A stretch of 12,113 nt of DNA. It comes from CAYZPE01 sp964626625. GTDB lineage: Bacteria > Patescibacteriota > Minisyncoccia > Phycocordibacterales > CAYZPE01. The first letter of the stretch is position 1; every line of letters starts with the position of its first letter. Under the pieces are notes generated by a model. The model did not search any database, was not told the DNA's origin, and saw only the letters and a program-made list of their open reading frames with translations. Shown one piece after another: positions 5,561-11,103 of this stretch. Position numbers and translations under genes: made by a program. The stretch is from contig CAZVFV010000019.1 of assembly GCA_964626625.1 (NCBI GenBank), positions 1 to 12,113 of the forward strand, written 5' to 3'.

Positions 5561-5738
5561 CCTTAATGTAACACTTCTCCATAAGTTATTACACAATGAT
5601 AAAGAAAGACAGATCACCCGAACCGACTTATCTTTGTCCCCTTTTCGCGCAGAAAGAACAATTGTCATATCCCAAGTCATTTAATACTTCTTTATTAAAA
5701 AATTCCGAAGGAAGACTTCTAGACTACACCGTAACTCA
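5561..5738. other. Gene-free stretch upstream of the candidate small RNA
   Basis: No ORF with family similarity is seen on either strand. On the minus strand TTCC-TTC-GGAA followed by TTTTTT (about 5712-5696) could be a weak terminator for the kinase-receiver operon. The remainder presumably holds the promoter of the small transcript, but no convincing -35/-10 pair stands out. Confidence 0.4.
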
Positions 5739-6125
5739 TTAAGATGAGATTTTGCTGAATATTTTTTTGCGTAAAACTTTTTCTATAGTGTCAAGAAAAA
5801 TTTCTGTTTCAAAGGGTTTCGATAAAAAAACATCTGCACCAGCATTAAGTGCTTCATCTTTAAATTGAGAATTAGATGATATGACAATTACAGGTATATG
5901 ATTTCTATCTAGTGTTTTTTTTAATTGTGACACAATGTCAATTCCATTTTCATCAACTAAAAATACATCTATTATTATAAGATCTGGTAATTGATCTTTT
6001 GGGACAGTAAAAACCACACCGCCAGTTTTTGAAGGAATAACACCATATGACACATCTTCTAAAATAAAAGTTAGTGCCTCAAGAATATCAACATTATCGT
6101 CAACAAGAAGTATTTTTGTTTTCAT
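5739..6125 (-). CDS. Single-domain receiver (CheY-like) protein, RR2
   Basis: A 128-residue receiver domain with no output domain. It has the acidic pair D9-D10 (LLVDDN), phospho-acceptor D53 in DLIIIDVFL, S83 in place of Thr (VIVISSNS) and K103 in FLSKPFE. Such proteins relay phosphate, bind a target directly when phosphorylated, or act as a phosphate sink. The ATG is 1 nt after the kinase stop (TGATATG), with AAGG about 7 nt before it, so the two genes are co-translated. An upstream extension of the frame would overlap the kinase gene and was rejected. It is the likely direct partner of the kinase; RR1 may be another. Stop TAA. Confidence 0.9.
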   Translation of the reverse strand: MKTKILLVDDNVDILEALTFILEDVSYGVIPSKTGGVVFTVPKDQLPDLIIIDVFLVDENGIDIVSQLKKTLDRNHIPVIVISSNSQFKDEALNAGADVFLSKPFETEIFLDTIEKVLRKKIFSKISS

Positions 6126-6126
6126 A

Positions 6127-7650
6127 TCAGCCTTCGTTATCAATGAAATCTGTATCTGTTTTAGTATTTTTATACACAGGTAACGTAAAATAGAATGTTG
6201 AACCCTCACCAATTTTACTCTTTACCCACATCTTACCGTAATGACCACGAACTATTTTATACGAAAGGTATAAACCAATTCCGGAACCTGGATATGATTC
6301 ACAACTCTTTTCTTCAACCTTAAAAAAGCGTTTAAATATCTGAATGTGGTATTTACGATCAATACCGACACCTTTATCTGTTACAGCAATTTCTATCATG
6401 CCCCCAACAGACCTTAATTGAATAAGTAGGGTATCGTTATTTTGTGAATACTTAACAGCATTTGAAAATAAATTAACAAACACCTGAGTAACCCTTTCCT
6501 TATCAACGTAAACCCAATTAATCATATTCGGCTCAACCTGAATAGTGTACTTTATTGAAAACTTAAACATCTCTAGAGATTCTTCAATAATAGAGATGAT
6601 ATTTACCTTTCTTCTTTCTGTAACAAGTTCAGATCGACGCTCTATTCTAGATAAATCAAGAAAACAGTTTATGAGAAGAGTCATTTTATTAAGCTGATTT
6701 TCAGCTTTATTTACATATGTCTTAACTTCTGTAGGCAGACTTTCCTTGAAAGAACTTCTTATAATTTCCAAAAATAATTTTATGCTTGTAATAGGAGTTC
6801 TTAGTTCATGACTTACCGCGTGCACAAAAAAATCTTTCTGTTTCTCATGTTCTTTATGTAAAGTTATGTCATCAAAATATATTGAAACTGTTTTGTCTCT
6901 GGTGTAAATATGGATTGAAAACCATTTTTTATTAAATTTCCAATCAAACACAGTGTTGTGTACATTGATTAAATTTCTTATGTGCTTTGTATAACTTTCT
7001 TGAAATTTCTTAACAAAGGTTTCAGGAAAAACATCATGTACCTTTTGTCCCATAATGCGAGATTGTTTTTTTCTTAGTAGTTTAGATATAGAAATATTTA
7101 TATAGGTGATTACAAAATCTCTATCGCAAGCAACAAAACCATCACTTACTGCTTCTATTAAATTAACTATGTAGTTATATTCTGCAGCAAGGTGCTGCTC
7201 TTTTTTTTGTAATTGATTAGTTGTAAAAGTTTGATACCTTTTAGCTTGAGCGACAGCTGTTACCGAAAAAGTAACTACGGAACTTGCTAATATATAAAAT
7301 AGTATTTGAAATAACTCTATTGAATCAGTAAATATGGTTTTGATTTTTGGTTCAAACAAAACAACTCCAGTGACTATATTCAAAACAGCTGTAAGAGCGG
7401 CAGTTCGAGTTCCACCAAACCACGCAGCAAGAAATACACCAACCAAATAAAGAGTGTAGTAAATCTTTAATGTACCGGTGAGAAAGAACAGAATGAGTTG
7501 AACAAGAGAAAATGTGGTTACTAAAAAAAATGCAAGGGTTAATCTTTTCAGAGAAAAAACATCATAGTCCCTCCACATTCCAAGGGTGCTGTACACCTGT
7601 TTTTCCATAAAAAAGTGCAGTCGACGGAGATATTTACGGGGAATATACAT
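6127..7650 (-). CDS. Membrane sensor histidine kinase (DUF4118-like/PAS/HisKA/HATPase)
   Basis: A 507-residue sensor kinase. About four N-terminal helices (37-58, 63-80, 84-101, 110-134) resemble the KdpD-type DUF4118 membrane module, with the characteristic LVGVFLAAWFGGTRTAAL. A short coiled linker (about 140-160) leads to a PAS domain (about 160-265; VSDGFVACDRDFVITYIN). The HisKA domain carries phospho-acceptor H281 in SHELRTPITS, and the ATPase has the N box N393/N397 (NLFSNAVKYS), G1 D425-K-G-V-G429 and G2 G455-S-G-I-G-L. All catalytic residues are present. It is co-translated with RR2. The start is uncertain: M1 (7650) or M15 (7608). The upstream region holds a putative RR1 box (7707-7738) and a palindrome (7671-7691). 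The stimulus cannot be inferred. Confidence 0.93.
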   Translation of the reverse strand: MYIPRKYLRRLHFFMEKQVYSTLGMWRDYDVFSLKRLTLAFFLVTTFSLVQLILFFLTGTLKIYYTLYLVGVFLAAWFGGTRTAALTAVLNIVTGVVLFEPKIKTIFTDSIELFQILFYILASSVVTFSVTAVAQAKRYQTFTTNQLQKKEQHLAAEYNYIVNLIEAVSDGFVACDRDFVITYINISISKLLRKKQSRIMGQKVHDVFPETFVKKFQESYTKHIRNLINVHNTVFDWKFNKKWFSIHIYTRDKTVSIYFDDITLHKEHEKQKDFFVHAVSHELRTPITSIKLFLEIIRSSFKESLPTEVKTYVNKAENQLNKMTLLINCFLDLSRIERRSELVTERRKVNIISIIEESLEMFKFSIKYTIQVEPNMINWVYVDKERVTQVFVNLFSNAVKYSQNNDTLLIQLRSVGGMIEIAVTDKGVGIDRKYHIQIFKRFFKVEEKSCESYPGSGIGLYLSYKIVRGHYGKMWVKSKIGEGSTFYFTLPVYKNTKTDTDFIDNEG

Positions 7651-7670
7651 AGTATTTTTAGTAGACTCTT

Positions 7671-7691
7671 ACTGTGTTTGTATAACACAGT
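7671..7691. promoter_or_regulatory. Perfect 8-bp palindrome in the kinase leader
   Basis: ACTGTGTT and AACACAGT separated by 5 nt, 20 nt before the kinase ATG. It may be an operator for a dimeric repressor or an RNA hairpin in the leader. It is not followed by a T-run, so it is not a terminator. Confidence 0.45.
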
Positions 7692-7706
7692 ATACGTATT
7701 TAAGAT

Positions 7707-7738
7707 AGAGTACCTTCTCTTCATGAATTTCAAATGAA
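7707..7738 (-). promoter_or_regulatory. Putative RR1 box upstream of the kinase operon
   Basis: Minus strand: TTCATTT-GAAA-TTCATGA (7738-7721), 8 nt, then TACTCT (7712-7707). The -10 is poor (3 of 6), unlike the other three sites, so the geometry is the main argument. Other possible -10 hexamers (TATACT near 7692) lie further downstream. Confidence 0.4.
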
Positions 7739-7768
7739 TACAAAGCACGGCCAAACTGTCTATCAACA

Positions 7769-7801
7769 TAAAAAACACCCAGATAAATCTGGATGTTTTT
7801 T
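7769..7801 (-). terminator. Intrinsic terminator after the PG-binding protein gene
   Basis: A stem of ACATCCAGAT with ATCTGGGTGT (one G-U), followed by TTTTTT on the minus strand and preceded by AAAAAA, so it can work in both directions. It lies about 30 nt after the stop codon. Confidence 0.85.
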
Positions 7802-7829
7802 AATCACTAATTTAATTTCTAAACCTCAA

Positions 7830-8468
7830 TTAGTTTGAAGTACGAAATGTTGAAGGCCAAGTAACACTCTCATTACCAGTACTGTCTCGAACATACAACA
7901 CATAATTATATGTTGTGTTTGGAGCAAGAGAACTTATAGTTGTTGAGTGACGAGAATCTGGACTCGCATCTACCAACATACTTGATCCACCAATAACAAC
8001 ACCTGAAGTAGCACTTCCCTCTGTCATTGGGATAGGAAATGCACTGTAGTAAACAACAGCAGATGCATTTTCATTTGTATTCCAATTCAAGTTAGCTGTT
8101 GTATTTGATGTACTAATATTTATTGAATTAAAAGCCGGTGAAGTATTATTACCGTTCATTTGACTATTAATTGTGGCGAGCGTGAGCGGACCCACACGAC
8201 CATACCCTGTAGTAGCTGGAGTTCCAGAACTGACAATATTATTTTTTGCCTGGAATCGTTCAATTCCTGCTTTAGTAAGTTGACCATAATAACCAGTCAC
8301 CAAACCTGAAGGATACACTGAAGCATCCTTCGCTAGAAAGATTTGAAGTGAAGACACGTCAGATCCAGACATTCCCAAATCTAAATGTCTTGTGAGTGTG
8401 GCAGCAGAAACAACAAATGGAGATGCTGCAAAAGCAACAGCTACCATTGTAATGATAAATTTTTTCAT
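7830..8468 (-). CDS. Secreted peptidoglycan-binding protein with FN3-like domain
   Basis: A 212-residue exported protein. It has a Sec signal peptide (MKKFIITMVAVAFAASPFVVSA, likely cut after A22). A PG_binding_1-type domain follows (about 27-105): L-D-L-G-M-S-G-S-DV-xx-LQ-x-FL, then TGYYGQLTKAGIERFQ and YGRVGPLTLATIN, close to the consensus of three-helix cell-wall-binding modules. The rest (about 112-212) is Ser/Thr/Asn-rich with a fibronectin-III-like end (STTISSLAPNTTYNYVLYVRDSTGN). No catalytic domain is seen, so it probably binds wall or surface material. Proteins of this layout recur in Parcubacteria. A putative RR1 box and -10 about 160 nt upstream imply a long 5' UTR; no Shine-Dalgarno precedes the ATG. 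A strong terminator follows the gene. Confidence 0.85.
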   Translation of the reverse strand: MKKFIITMVAVAFAASPFVVSAATLTRHLDLGMSGSDVSSLQIFLAKDASVYPSGLVTGYYGQLTKAGIERFQAKNNIVSSGTPATTGYGRVGPLTLATINSQMNGNNTSPAFNSINISTSNTTANLNWNTNENASAVVYYSAFPIPMTEGSATSGVVIGGSSMLVDASPDSRHSTTISSLAPNTTYNYVLYVRDSTGNESVTWPSTFRTSN

Positions 8469-8625
8469 AATTTTTATTTAGTTTAAAAAAGCTTCTAATA
8501 AAATGAGCCGACAATTTCTAATTGCAAACTCTAGTTGCTTTCCATTGAGTCTTGTAAACTCGATTGACCCTTGGAGAGTGTGAGCCTAATCTCTGCAACT
8601 TAAAATTTAGATCTACTTTCGACAC
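8469..8625 (-). promoter_or_regulatory. Long 5' UTR of the PG-binding protein gene
   Basis: If the -10 at 8630-8635 is used, the mRNA has a leader of about 155 nt. It contains only short stems (for example GAGT/ACTC around a 7-nt loop) and no recognised riboswitch. TAAATA 6 nt before the ATG could instead give a leaderless second transcript. No ORF is seen. Confidence 0.3.
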
Positions 8626-8629
8626 ATGA

Positions 8630-8661
8630 AGCATACATTTGCATTATGAGTTTCTCATGAG
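8630..8661 (-). promoter_or_regulatory. Putative RR1 box and -10 upstream of the PG-binding protein gene
   Basis: Minus strand: CTCATGA-GAAA-CTCATAA (8661-8644), 8 nt, then TATGCT (8635-8630). Half-sites begin CTCAT instead of TTCAT, but the 11-bp period and 8-nt gap to the -10 are the same as at the other three sites. Confidence 0.45.
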
Positions 8662-8743
8662 ATTTTTTTCTTTCAAACTAGCTCTTTTGTTAATTTCCTA
8701 CACCAACAAAACAGTTTACTTAACCACCCTTGAGTACGCCGCT

Positions 8744-9268
8744 TTATAAGTTAATCCAGTAAAGTAAATATCCTATCTTATCCTCGTTTTTTGTTCGCTC
8801 TTTAAATACTCCGCCAATATTTTCTATCATTTTAATTGATGGTACATTTTCTTCTTTAACAGCTAGGAGTACCTGCTTTAAACCAAACTCTTTTGCCTTA
8901 TCTAACATCATTTGTAAAAGTATGGTGCCATATCCTTGTCGCCTAAATGAGGGACGAATGATGTAGCCTATATGACCACCATGATTTTCTAAATCTCTAT
9001 TGAGTTTATGATGTAATACCCCCTATCCTATAACTTCATTATCCTTAACCAACCAGTATTGAGTTTTTGAAACATCGCCTATGGTCACGCTTTCTTCTTT
9101 TGCCTGTGCTATTTGAAAATTAACAAACGAATCAAAATCTTGTGTTATTTTATATAAATAATCATTCTGTATTTTGTCGTTACTCAATAATTCCTTCATG
9201 TAATCCAAAAAACTATTTTTGTGCGTGTTTGTCGGGAGTACCAATTTTAATTGGGTATCATTATTCAC
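8744..9268 (-). pseudogene. GNAT acetyltransferase interrupted by an in-frame TAG
   Basis: One continuous frame of 174 residues broken only by TAG at 9025..9023 (codon 82). Upstream: a GTG start and an N-terminal half ending YWLVKDNEVIG, a typical GNAT strand. Downstream: GVLHHKLNRDLENHGGHIGY, the acetyl-CoA-binding motif A (RPSFRRQGYGTILLQMML), QVLLAVKEENVPSIKMIENIGG (motif B) and KIGYLLYWINL. Relatives usually have Arg at the TAG position (VIGRGVLHHKLN-like). TAG ends several normal genes here (mscL, VIT1-like, RR1), so recoding is unlikely. The GTG overlaps the TGA of the upstream P-loop gene (GTGA), showing an operon. Substrate unknown. A sequencing error at one base would also explain it. 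Confidence 0.8.
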
Positions 9269-9623
9269 ACAGCAATCATGTCAACATTCGAATTGATTTT
9301 ACAGCTCAATAAACAGATACTTATTATGAAATATAAATTGAGTGCCTGTACTACACCCCTTTCTTCGTACACTAGACTTGTATTAGATATTTTAGCTTTT
9401 GGAAGCAGAATATAAACGGGTAGAAATGGACAAAACTCCAACAGATACACAAGTTTATTTTTTACCTTAATAAATTTCTGATCAATTTTTGTTTTAAGCA
9501 ACGTTGAAATGTATGCAAATTTTTTTTGATTAAGAAAGTAGAATTTGAAATATCATTCTTGAGTTGAGTTAATACAGTTGTCTTTCCAGTCCCTCCCTGT
9601 CCACCAATAAGAATTATTTTCAT
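9265..9623 (-). pseudogene. Frameshifted P-loop ATPase/kinase-like gene
   Basis: The ATG at 9623 opens MKIILIGGQGGTGKTTVLTQ, with Walker A G-x4-G-K-T. The frame fails after an A8 run (9527-9520 on the minus strand). Adding one A joins it to KKKFAYISTLLKTKIDQKF and on to LVYLLEFCPFLPVYILL and NTSLVYEERGVVQALN, ending in TGA at 9267..9265 that overlaps the GNAT start. The joined product has 119 residues and looks like a small P-loop NTP kinase or ATPase with an E-E-R segment; no exact family is recognised. Frameshift at a homopolymer suggests slippage, recent decay or a sequencing error. The promoter at 9630-9635 predicts leaderless mRNA. Confidence 0.65.
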
Positions 9624-9629
9624 ACCAAA

Positions 9630-9635
9630 AGTATA
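9630..9635 (-). promoter_or_regulatory. -10 element close to the P-loop gene start
   Basis: TATACT lies 6 nt before the ATG on the minus strand, the same spacing as at the DUF2914 gene. No convincing -35. Predicts a leaderless mRNA for the P-loop/GNAT unit. Confidence 0.4.
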
Positions 9636-9646
9636 TCGAAAATTCG

Positions 9647-9664
9647 ACGCCTCGTTAGGGGCGT
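9647..9664 (-). terminator. Hairpin at the end of the tRNA-His/repeat region
   Basis: ACGCCCC and GAGGCGT form a 7-bp stem (one G-U) with a 4-nt loop; on the minus strand CGAATTTTCG follows. A second small hairpin, AGCTT/AAGCT, lies at about 9675-9688 with GTTTATT after it. Together they could end transcription coming through the tRNA-His trailer, but the U-tracts are poor. Confidence 0.35.
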
Positions 9665-9703
9665 AAGAATAAACAGCTTAACAAAGCTTTTGAAAGTGGG
9701 GTT

Positions 9704-9880
9704 GCTAGAGAGAATTGGGGTCAAGTTTCTAAACTCGCAAGCTCGTTAAGAACTTCCTCCCCGGACTCGGCGACAATTTTTCTTTGAAAAATCGTAGACC
9801 GCCTCCGTCTTTCAATTCTTTCTAGCTACGCCAAAAATACAGTCGCTAAACACACATATTTACCTCGTTATTCTTGGGTG
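9704..9880. repeat. 177-bp tandem repeat, distal copy
   Basis: Identical base for base to the copy at 9881-10057. On the minus strand it ends with a 14-nt direct copy of the tRNA-His 3' end (CAATTCTCTCTAGC, 9717-9704). It contains an inverted version of the same sequence (GCTAGAAAGAATTG, 9826-9813), so a 123-bp core is bounded by imperfect 14-bp inverted repeats. Inside, GGCG..ACGATTTTT pairs with AAAAATTGTCGCC, and GGGG..AAGTT with AACTT..CCCC, giving a compact folded RNA if transcribed. No start codon with an ORF of useful length. Confidence 0.9.
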
Positions 9881-10057
9881 GCTAGAGAGAATTGGGGTCA
9901 AGTTTCTAAACTCGCAAGCTCGTTAAGAACTTCCTCCCCGGACTCGGCGACAATTTTTCTTTGAAAAATCGTAGACCGCCTCCGTCTTTCAATTCTTTCT
10001 AGCTACGCCAAAAATACAGTCGCTAAACACACATATTTACCTCGTTATTCTTGGGTG
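9881..10057. repeat. 177-bp tandem repeat, tRNA-proximal copy
   Basis: The second perfect copy; its right end touches the 3' end of tRNA-His, so the repeating word GCTAGAGAGAATTG occurs at 9704, 9881 and 10058 with exact 177-bp period. On the minus strand the unit begins as the tRNA-His trailer (CAAGAATAACGAGG), passes the inverted tRNA 3' copy (10003-9988) and the internal stems, and ends with a direct copy of the tRNA 3' end. Perfect identity means a recent duplication, ongoing homogenisation, or an assembly collapse/expansion. Confidence 0.9.
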
Positions 10058-10125
10058 GCTAGAGAGAATTGAACTCTCGATACCGGCTCCACAAACCGGA
10101 GTTTTACCACTAAACTATAGCCACC
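10054..10125 (-). tRNA. tRNA-His (GTG)
   Basis: A 72-nt cloverleaf on the minus strand including the extra G-1 typical of tRNA-His (10125). The acceptor GTGGCTA pairs with TAGCCAC, with discriminator C73 opposite G-1. The anticodon stem CCGGT/GCCGG surrounds loop TTGTGGA, anticodon GTG (10092-10090). CCA is not encoded: the discriminator is followed by CAA. The gene lies about 100 nt downstream of tRNA-Leu. Confidence 0.95.
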
Positions 10126-10147
10126 ATAATTTTATGCAAGAGATAGT

Positions 10148-10166
10148 AGGACTTGTTTCAAGTCCT
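10148..10166 (-). repeat. Inverted copy of the tRNA-Leu T-arm forming a hairpin
   Basis: On the minus strand AGGACTTG-AAA-CAAGTCCT is a perfect 8-bp hairpin. Its first arm with two more bases (AGGACTTGAA) is the exact reverse complement of tRNA-Leu 3' sequence TTCAAGTCCT (10244-10235). It can fold on itself or pair with the tRNA 3' part. Another stem, GCAAG/CTTGC, lies between it and the terminator. Confidence 0.55.
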
Positions 10167-10196
10167 CACGCAAGGCAGTTTACTTGCTTCCCGTGC

Positions 10197-10222
10197 AGAA
10201 AATTCCCTATCGGGAATTTTCT
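10197..10222 (-). terminator. Terminator hairpin after tRNA-Leu
   Basis: A perfect 11-bp stem (AGAAAATTCCC / GGGAATTTTCT) with a 4-nt loop starting 2 nt after the tRNA; the U-run TTTTCT is inside the 3' arm. GCACGGG follows and is nearly complementary to the tRNA acceptor end CCCGCGC, so the stem can extend into the tRNA. Confidence 0.6.
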
Positions 10223-10224
10223 TG

Positions 10225-10308
10225 TGCGCGGGACAGGACTTGAACCTGCACACCCGTAAGGGCGATACCACCTCAAGGTATTACGTCTACCAATTTCGCC
10301 ACCCGCGC
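10225..10308 (-). tRNA. tRNA-Leu (GAG)
   Basis: An 84-nt class II tRNA on the minus strand. Acceptor GCGCGGG/CCCGCGC with A73; D-arm TGGCGAAATTGGTAGACG; anticodon stem ATACC/GGTAT with loop TTGAGGT, anticodon GAG; long variable arm CGCCCTTACGGGTG; T-arm CAGG-TTCAAGT-CCTG. CCA is not encoded (CAA follows the discriminator). A promoter lies upstream at 10344-10372, and GCACAAA/TTTGTGC (10337-10315) forms a hairpin in the 5' leader. Confidence 0.95.
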
Positions 10309-10343
10309 ATTATCGCACAAACACGACACCTTTGTGCTTACGT

Positions 10344-10372
10344 ACTATATCCAAACTTTTCTTTATTTTCAA
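10344..10372 (-). promoter_or_regulatory. Sigma-70 promoter for tRNA-Leu (and possibly tRNA-His)
   Basis: TTGAAA, a 17-nt spacer and TATAGT on the minus strand. Transcription would start near 10337, directly at the leader hairpin GCACAAA/TTTGTGC, about 30 nt before the tRNA. Confidence 0.65.
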
Positions 10373-10435
10373 ATATTTTCTTGATAGCTTGATAGAAGTC
10401 TTGTTTACATACAACAATTTAACTAACTTAATTGC

Positions 10436-10531
10436 TTAGTATTTTGAATATTTAAGTTGATAATATTCATTTTTACCATCCTTCTTTTTATGAGTGACTA
10501 TGTGTCCACGTAATTTTGCAAAGTTAAAAAT
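10436..10531 (-). CDS. Possible 31-residue protein with AUU start, downstream of rplS
   Basis: An open frame with protein-like composition, ending RGHIVTHKKKDGKNEYYQLK-YSKY, follows the rplS hairpin. The strongest start signal is GGAGG (10541-10537), 5 nt before ATT at 10531..10529. AUU starts are rare but known in infC, where IF3 controls them. The frame is also open further upstream, so a GTG at 10549..10547 (37 residues, inside the hairpin) is the alternative. The sequence is basic and could bind nucleic acid; no family is recognised. A remnant of a longer gene or a chance frame remains possible. Confidence 0.3.
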   Translation of the reverse strand: MFNFAKLRGHIVTHKKKDGKNEYYQLKYSKY

Positions 10532-10543
10532 TGTTGCCTCCGC

Positions 10544-10584
10544 AATCACAATAAAACCCTGCGTTACAGGGTTTTATTGTGATT
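10544..10584 (-). terminator. Long perfect hairpin overlapping the rplS stop codon
   Basis: An 18-bp perfect stem with a 5-nt loop; the rplS stop TAA lies in the 5' arm. The inner core AACCCTG/CAGGGTT followed by TTATTG can act as an intrinsic terminator. The full stem is followed not by U but by GCGGAGG, a Shine-Dalgarno-like sequence. Confidence 0.7.
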
Positions 10585-11047
10585 CTTCTGTTTTTGTTTC
10601 TTCTACCTTTTCTTCTACTGCAGGAGTTTCAATTTTGTTTTCGTCTTCTACTTTCTTCATTTCAGCTTCAAGAACTTCTGTATTTGAGTGGTCTGGAAGA
10701 GATTTTATTTTTCTCATCTCTCTCTTAATTTCCTTAGCAGCCTTTTCACGAATATGATAGAGCTTCGCTCGGCGAACCTTAGAACGCTTCACAATCTCAA
10801 TCTTGTCGATCATTGGAGAGTAGAGTGGAAATATTTTTTCAACACCGACACCACTTGCAACCTTACGAACAGTGAAAGTTGCCCCAGCTTCCTTGCCGTG
10901 TTTTCGAGCAAGTACAACACCATCAAAAACCTGAAGTCGAGTTTTCTCTCCTTCTTTGATTTTCTGCCAGACCTTAACTGTGTCGCCTGCGCGAACATCT
11001 AGTTTCTGACGAGCCTCTATGTTTACTGGTGAAATTATATGTATCAT
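10574..11047 (-). CDS. rplS: Large-subunit ribosomal protein bL19
   Basis: A 157-residue protein whose first about 113 residues match bL19, found at the interface of the large and small subunits near bridge B8: RAGDTVKVWQKIKEGEKTR, FDGVVLARK, TFTVRKVASGVGVEKIFPLY (58-76) and KVRRAKLYHIREKAAKEIKRE. The remaining 44 residues form an acidic tail (EVLEAEMKKVEDENKIETPA and Glu/Lys-rich repeats to ESQ), absent from the standard 115-residue protein. Start at ATG 11047 after AAGG, only one base apart, so initiation may not use a normal Shine-Dalgarno. A promoter (11069-11097) gives a very short leader. It stands alone, without the rpsP-rimM-trmD neighbours common in other bacteria. Confidence 0.95.
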   Translation of the reverse strand: MIHIISPVNIEARQKLDVRAGDTVKVWQKIKEGEKTRLQVFDGVVLARKHGKEAGATFTVRKVASGVGVEKIFPLYSPMIDKIEIVKRSKVRRAKLYHIREKAAKEIKREMRKIKSLPDHSNTEVLEAEMKKVEDENKIETPAVEEKVEETKTEESQ

Positions 11048-11068
11048 GCCTTAAAATAAGTAGTCATT

Positions 11069-11097
11069 AATCTAGCATAAGCCTAGCTCCATAGCAA
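11069..11097 (-). promoter_or_regulatory. Promoter of rplS
   Basis: TTGCTA, a 17-nt spacer and TAGATT with an extended -10 (TGCTAGATT) on the minus strand. Transcription would start about 15 nt before the ATG. Confidence 0.6.
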
Positions 11098-11103
11098 ATA
11101 TAC

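Noticed and set aside
5395..5738. tmRNA, RNase P RNA or SRP RNA in the gene-free stretch
   Set aside because: None of their conserved cores (tRNA-like end with T-loop, GAGGAAAGTCC-like motif, GGAAG tetraloop region) is seen on either strand.
7548..7778. 76-codon minus-strand ORF overlapping the kinase start
   Set aside because: It overlaps the kinase N-terminus and its promoter region in another frame and has no recognisable family pattern.
9023..9025. TAG considered as recoded sense codon (alternative genetic code)
   Set aside because: TAG is the natural end of mscL, the VIT1-like gene, RR1 and the pseudouridine synthase, and other genes contain no in-frame TAG.
9704..9826. 123-bp core considered as a MITE with terminal inverted repeats
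   Set aside because: The inverted ends are explained by tRNA-His 3' sequence and no target-site duplication flanks the core; a tRNA-linked origin fits better.
9704..10057. Direct repeats considered as a CRISPR array
   Set aside because: There are only two contiguous 177-bp identical units with no unique spacers and no cas genes nearby.
10153..10392. Plus-strand ORF of 79 codons across tRNA-Leu
   Set aside because: It is the reverse complement of the tRNA-Leu gene; its protein has the look of tRNA-derived false ORFs.
10688..11002. Plus- and minus-strand ORFs overlapping rplS in other frames
   Set aside because: They lie wholly within rplS, which has full family similarity, and show no domain features of their own.
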